Below, piece by piece: positions 6,055 through 6,496 of a stretch of 6,496 nt of DNA; the first letter of the stretch is position 1; each line of letters begins with the position of its first letter. The translations under genes and the position numbers were made by a program. The stretch comes from Candidatus Levyibacteriota bacterium (GTDB lineage: Bacteria > Patescibacteriota > Microgenomatia > Levybacterales > UBA12049): the NCBI GenBank assembly GCA_018061205.1, contig JAGOUP010000037.1:1-6496 (forward strand), given 5' to 3'. Under the pieces are notes generated by a model that searched no databases, was not told the origin of the DNA, and saw nothing but the letters and a program-made list of their open reading frames with translations.

Positions 6055-6083
6055 ATTTTACTCTATTTTGCCCTCAGATGCAA
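6055..6083 (-). promoter_or_regulatory. Promoter for rpmF-nusB-rnc
   Basis: On the - strand, TTGCAT (6078-6083, matching at TTG) lies 17 nt from TAAAAT (6055-6060, 5 of 6 to consensus). Only 9 nt separate the -10 from the ATG at 6045, so RNA should begin about 3-5 nt before the start codon. The spacer holds CTGAGGGCAAA, nearly the same as in the rpsP promoter. The -35 is weak, so the call rests on the good -10, the exact spacing and the similarity to rpsP. Confidence 0.6.
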
Positions 6084-6111
6084 GAATCGAATGGTTCAGT
6101 TTGGGAACAGG

Positions 6112-6447
6112 TTATTTTGTGAAAAAGTTCAGAATTGAGCTCACAATTGAGAGGACAATACTATATATCAGTGCCCACCAGAATCCGTCAACTTTGAATC
6201 CAGGGACGACAGCACTGACAAGCAGAATAATAAGTGCGTTAATAATTAGTAAAAATAGCCCTAAGGTAACGATGGTAACAGGTAATGTTAAGAGTACAAG
6301 AAGAGGTTTGAGAAAAGCATTAACAAATCCGAGGACAATTGCTACGAGGATTGCGGTGAGAAAGCTACTAACATGCACTCCTTGTAAAAGGTAGGCACTA
6401 ATAACGACTGCCAAGGCCATGATGAGCGTATTAATAATAAGTATCAT
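6112..6447 (-). CDS. YvlD / phage holin IV-type membrane protein
   Basis: A 111-residue, very hydrophobic protein with four predicted transmembrane helices (about 3-22, 27-48, 52-78 and 87-108). The central motif FVNAFLKPLLVLLTLPVTI followed by TLGLFLLIINALIILL and PGFKVDGFWWAL is the signature of the family labelled 'phage holin family 4 superfamily' (Bacillus YvlD-like). Despite the name, members are common chromosomal proteins of unknown function, and nothing phage-like surrounds this gene. The ATG at 6447 has its own promoter upstream, predicted to give a leaderless transcript. The 66 bp between its stop and rpmF carry the rpmF promoter and no terminator hairpin, so some read-through into rpmF-nusB-rnc is possible. 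Family membership is confident; function is not known. Confidence 0.9.
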   Translation of the reverse strand: MILIINTLIMALAVVISAYLLQGVHVSSFLTAILVAIVLGFVNAFLKPLLVLLTLPVTIVTLGLFLLIINALIILLVSAVVPGFKVDGFWWALIYSIVLSIVSSILNFFTK

Positions 6448-6453
6448 ACAGAA

Positions 6454-6482
6454 ATCCTAATAGCTTCCCAGGGTTTTGTCAA
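6454..6482 (-). promoter_or_regulatory. Promoter for the YvlD-like gene, predicted leaderless
   Basis: On the - strand, a perfect TTGACA (6477-6482) lies 17 nt from TAGGAT (6454-6459, 4 of 6, with T1, A2, A5 and T6 kept). Exactly 6 nt then separate the -10 from the ATG, so the usual +1 falls on the A of the start codon at 6447. No Shine-Dalgarno exists in that space. Confidence 0.65.
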
Positions 6483-6496
6483 TCAGGAGATATTTG

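Noticed and set aside
6068..6394. + strand 108-codon frame opposite the YvlD-like gene
   Set aside because: It is a shadow of a four-helix membrane protein with clear family motifs, and the translated sequence shows no recognisable domain.
6112..6447. Prophage remnant suggested by the 'phage holin' family name
   Set aside because: No lysin, integrase or other phage gene is nearby. The family is a common chromosomal membrane protein in bacteria.
1..6496. CRISPR array, tRNA, rRNA, insertion sequence or tandem repeat
   Set aside because: No regularly spaced direct repeats, cloverleaf, rRNA segment, terminal inverted repeats or transposase was seen on either strand by eye. The window is almost fully coding.

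Overview
The window looks like a chromosomal segment of a low-GC bacterium of the Candidate Phyla Radiation (Patescibacteria), possibly Microgenomates-like. The grounds are the compact gene packing, a PilX-like/PilM/PilN/PilO set beside an rpmF-nusB-rnc-rpsP-KH-trmD block without rimM, very few Shine-Dalgarno sequences, and a short NusB. TGA acts as a stop for pilM, pilN and trmD, which argues against the recoded (TGA = Gly) Gracilibacteria/Absconditabacteria. The lineage is inferred from gene content and was not tested by a search.

Left half (1-3599, + strand): part of a type IV pilus operon. It holds the C-terminal end of a secreted, probably pilin-like protein that enters from the left edge, a PilX-like minor pilin, and the inner-membrane platform proteins PilM, PilN and PilO. 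From the PilX-like gene onward the stop and start codons overlap (1, 8 and 4 nt) and no clear Shine-Dalgarno precedes any start, so translational coupling is likely. A perfect inverted repeat and a promoter-like sequence separate the partial gene from the PilX-like gene.

Right half (3582-6447, - strand, read right to left): a four-helix YvlD/phage-holin-IV-type membrane protein, then rpmF (L32)-nusB-rnc (RNase III), then rpsP (S16)-khpA (KH RNA-binding protein)-trmD (tRNA m1G37 methyltransferase). This is a ribosome, rRNA-processing and tRNA-modification block. It meets the pilus operon tail to tail, with pilO and trmD sharing 18 bp and no convincing terminator.

The most interesting signal is promoter geometry. 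Each of the three - strand transcription units starts with a recognisable -35/-10 pair with a 17-nt spacer, placed so that transcription should begin at, or within about 5 nt of, the start codon. The expected mRNAs are leaderless or nearly so. The rpsP and rpmF promoters also resemble each other outside the core hexamers, and a weaker + strand candidate in front of the PilX-like gene has the same geometry. No mobile element, CRISPR array, tRNA or rRNA gene is visible. The window is mainly conserved housekeeping and pilus genes, and I found no unknown defence or mobile system in it.
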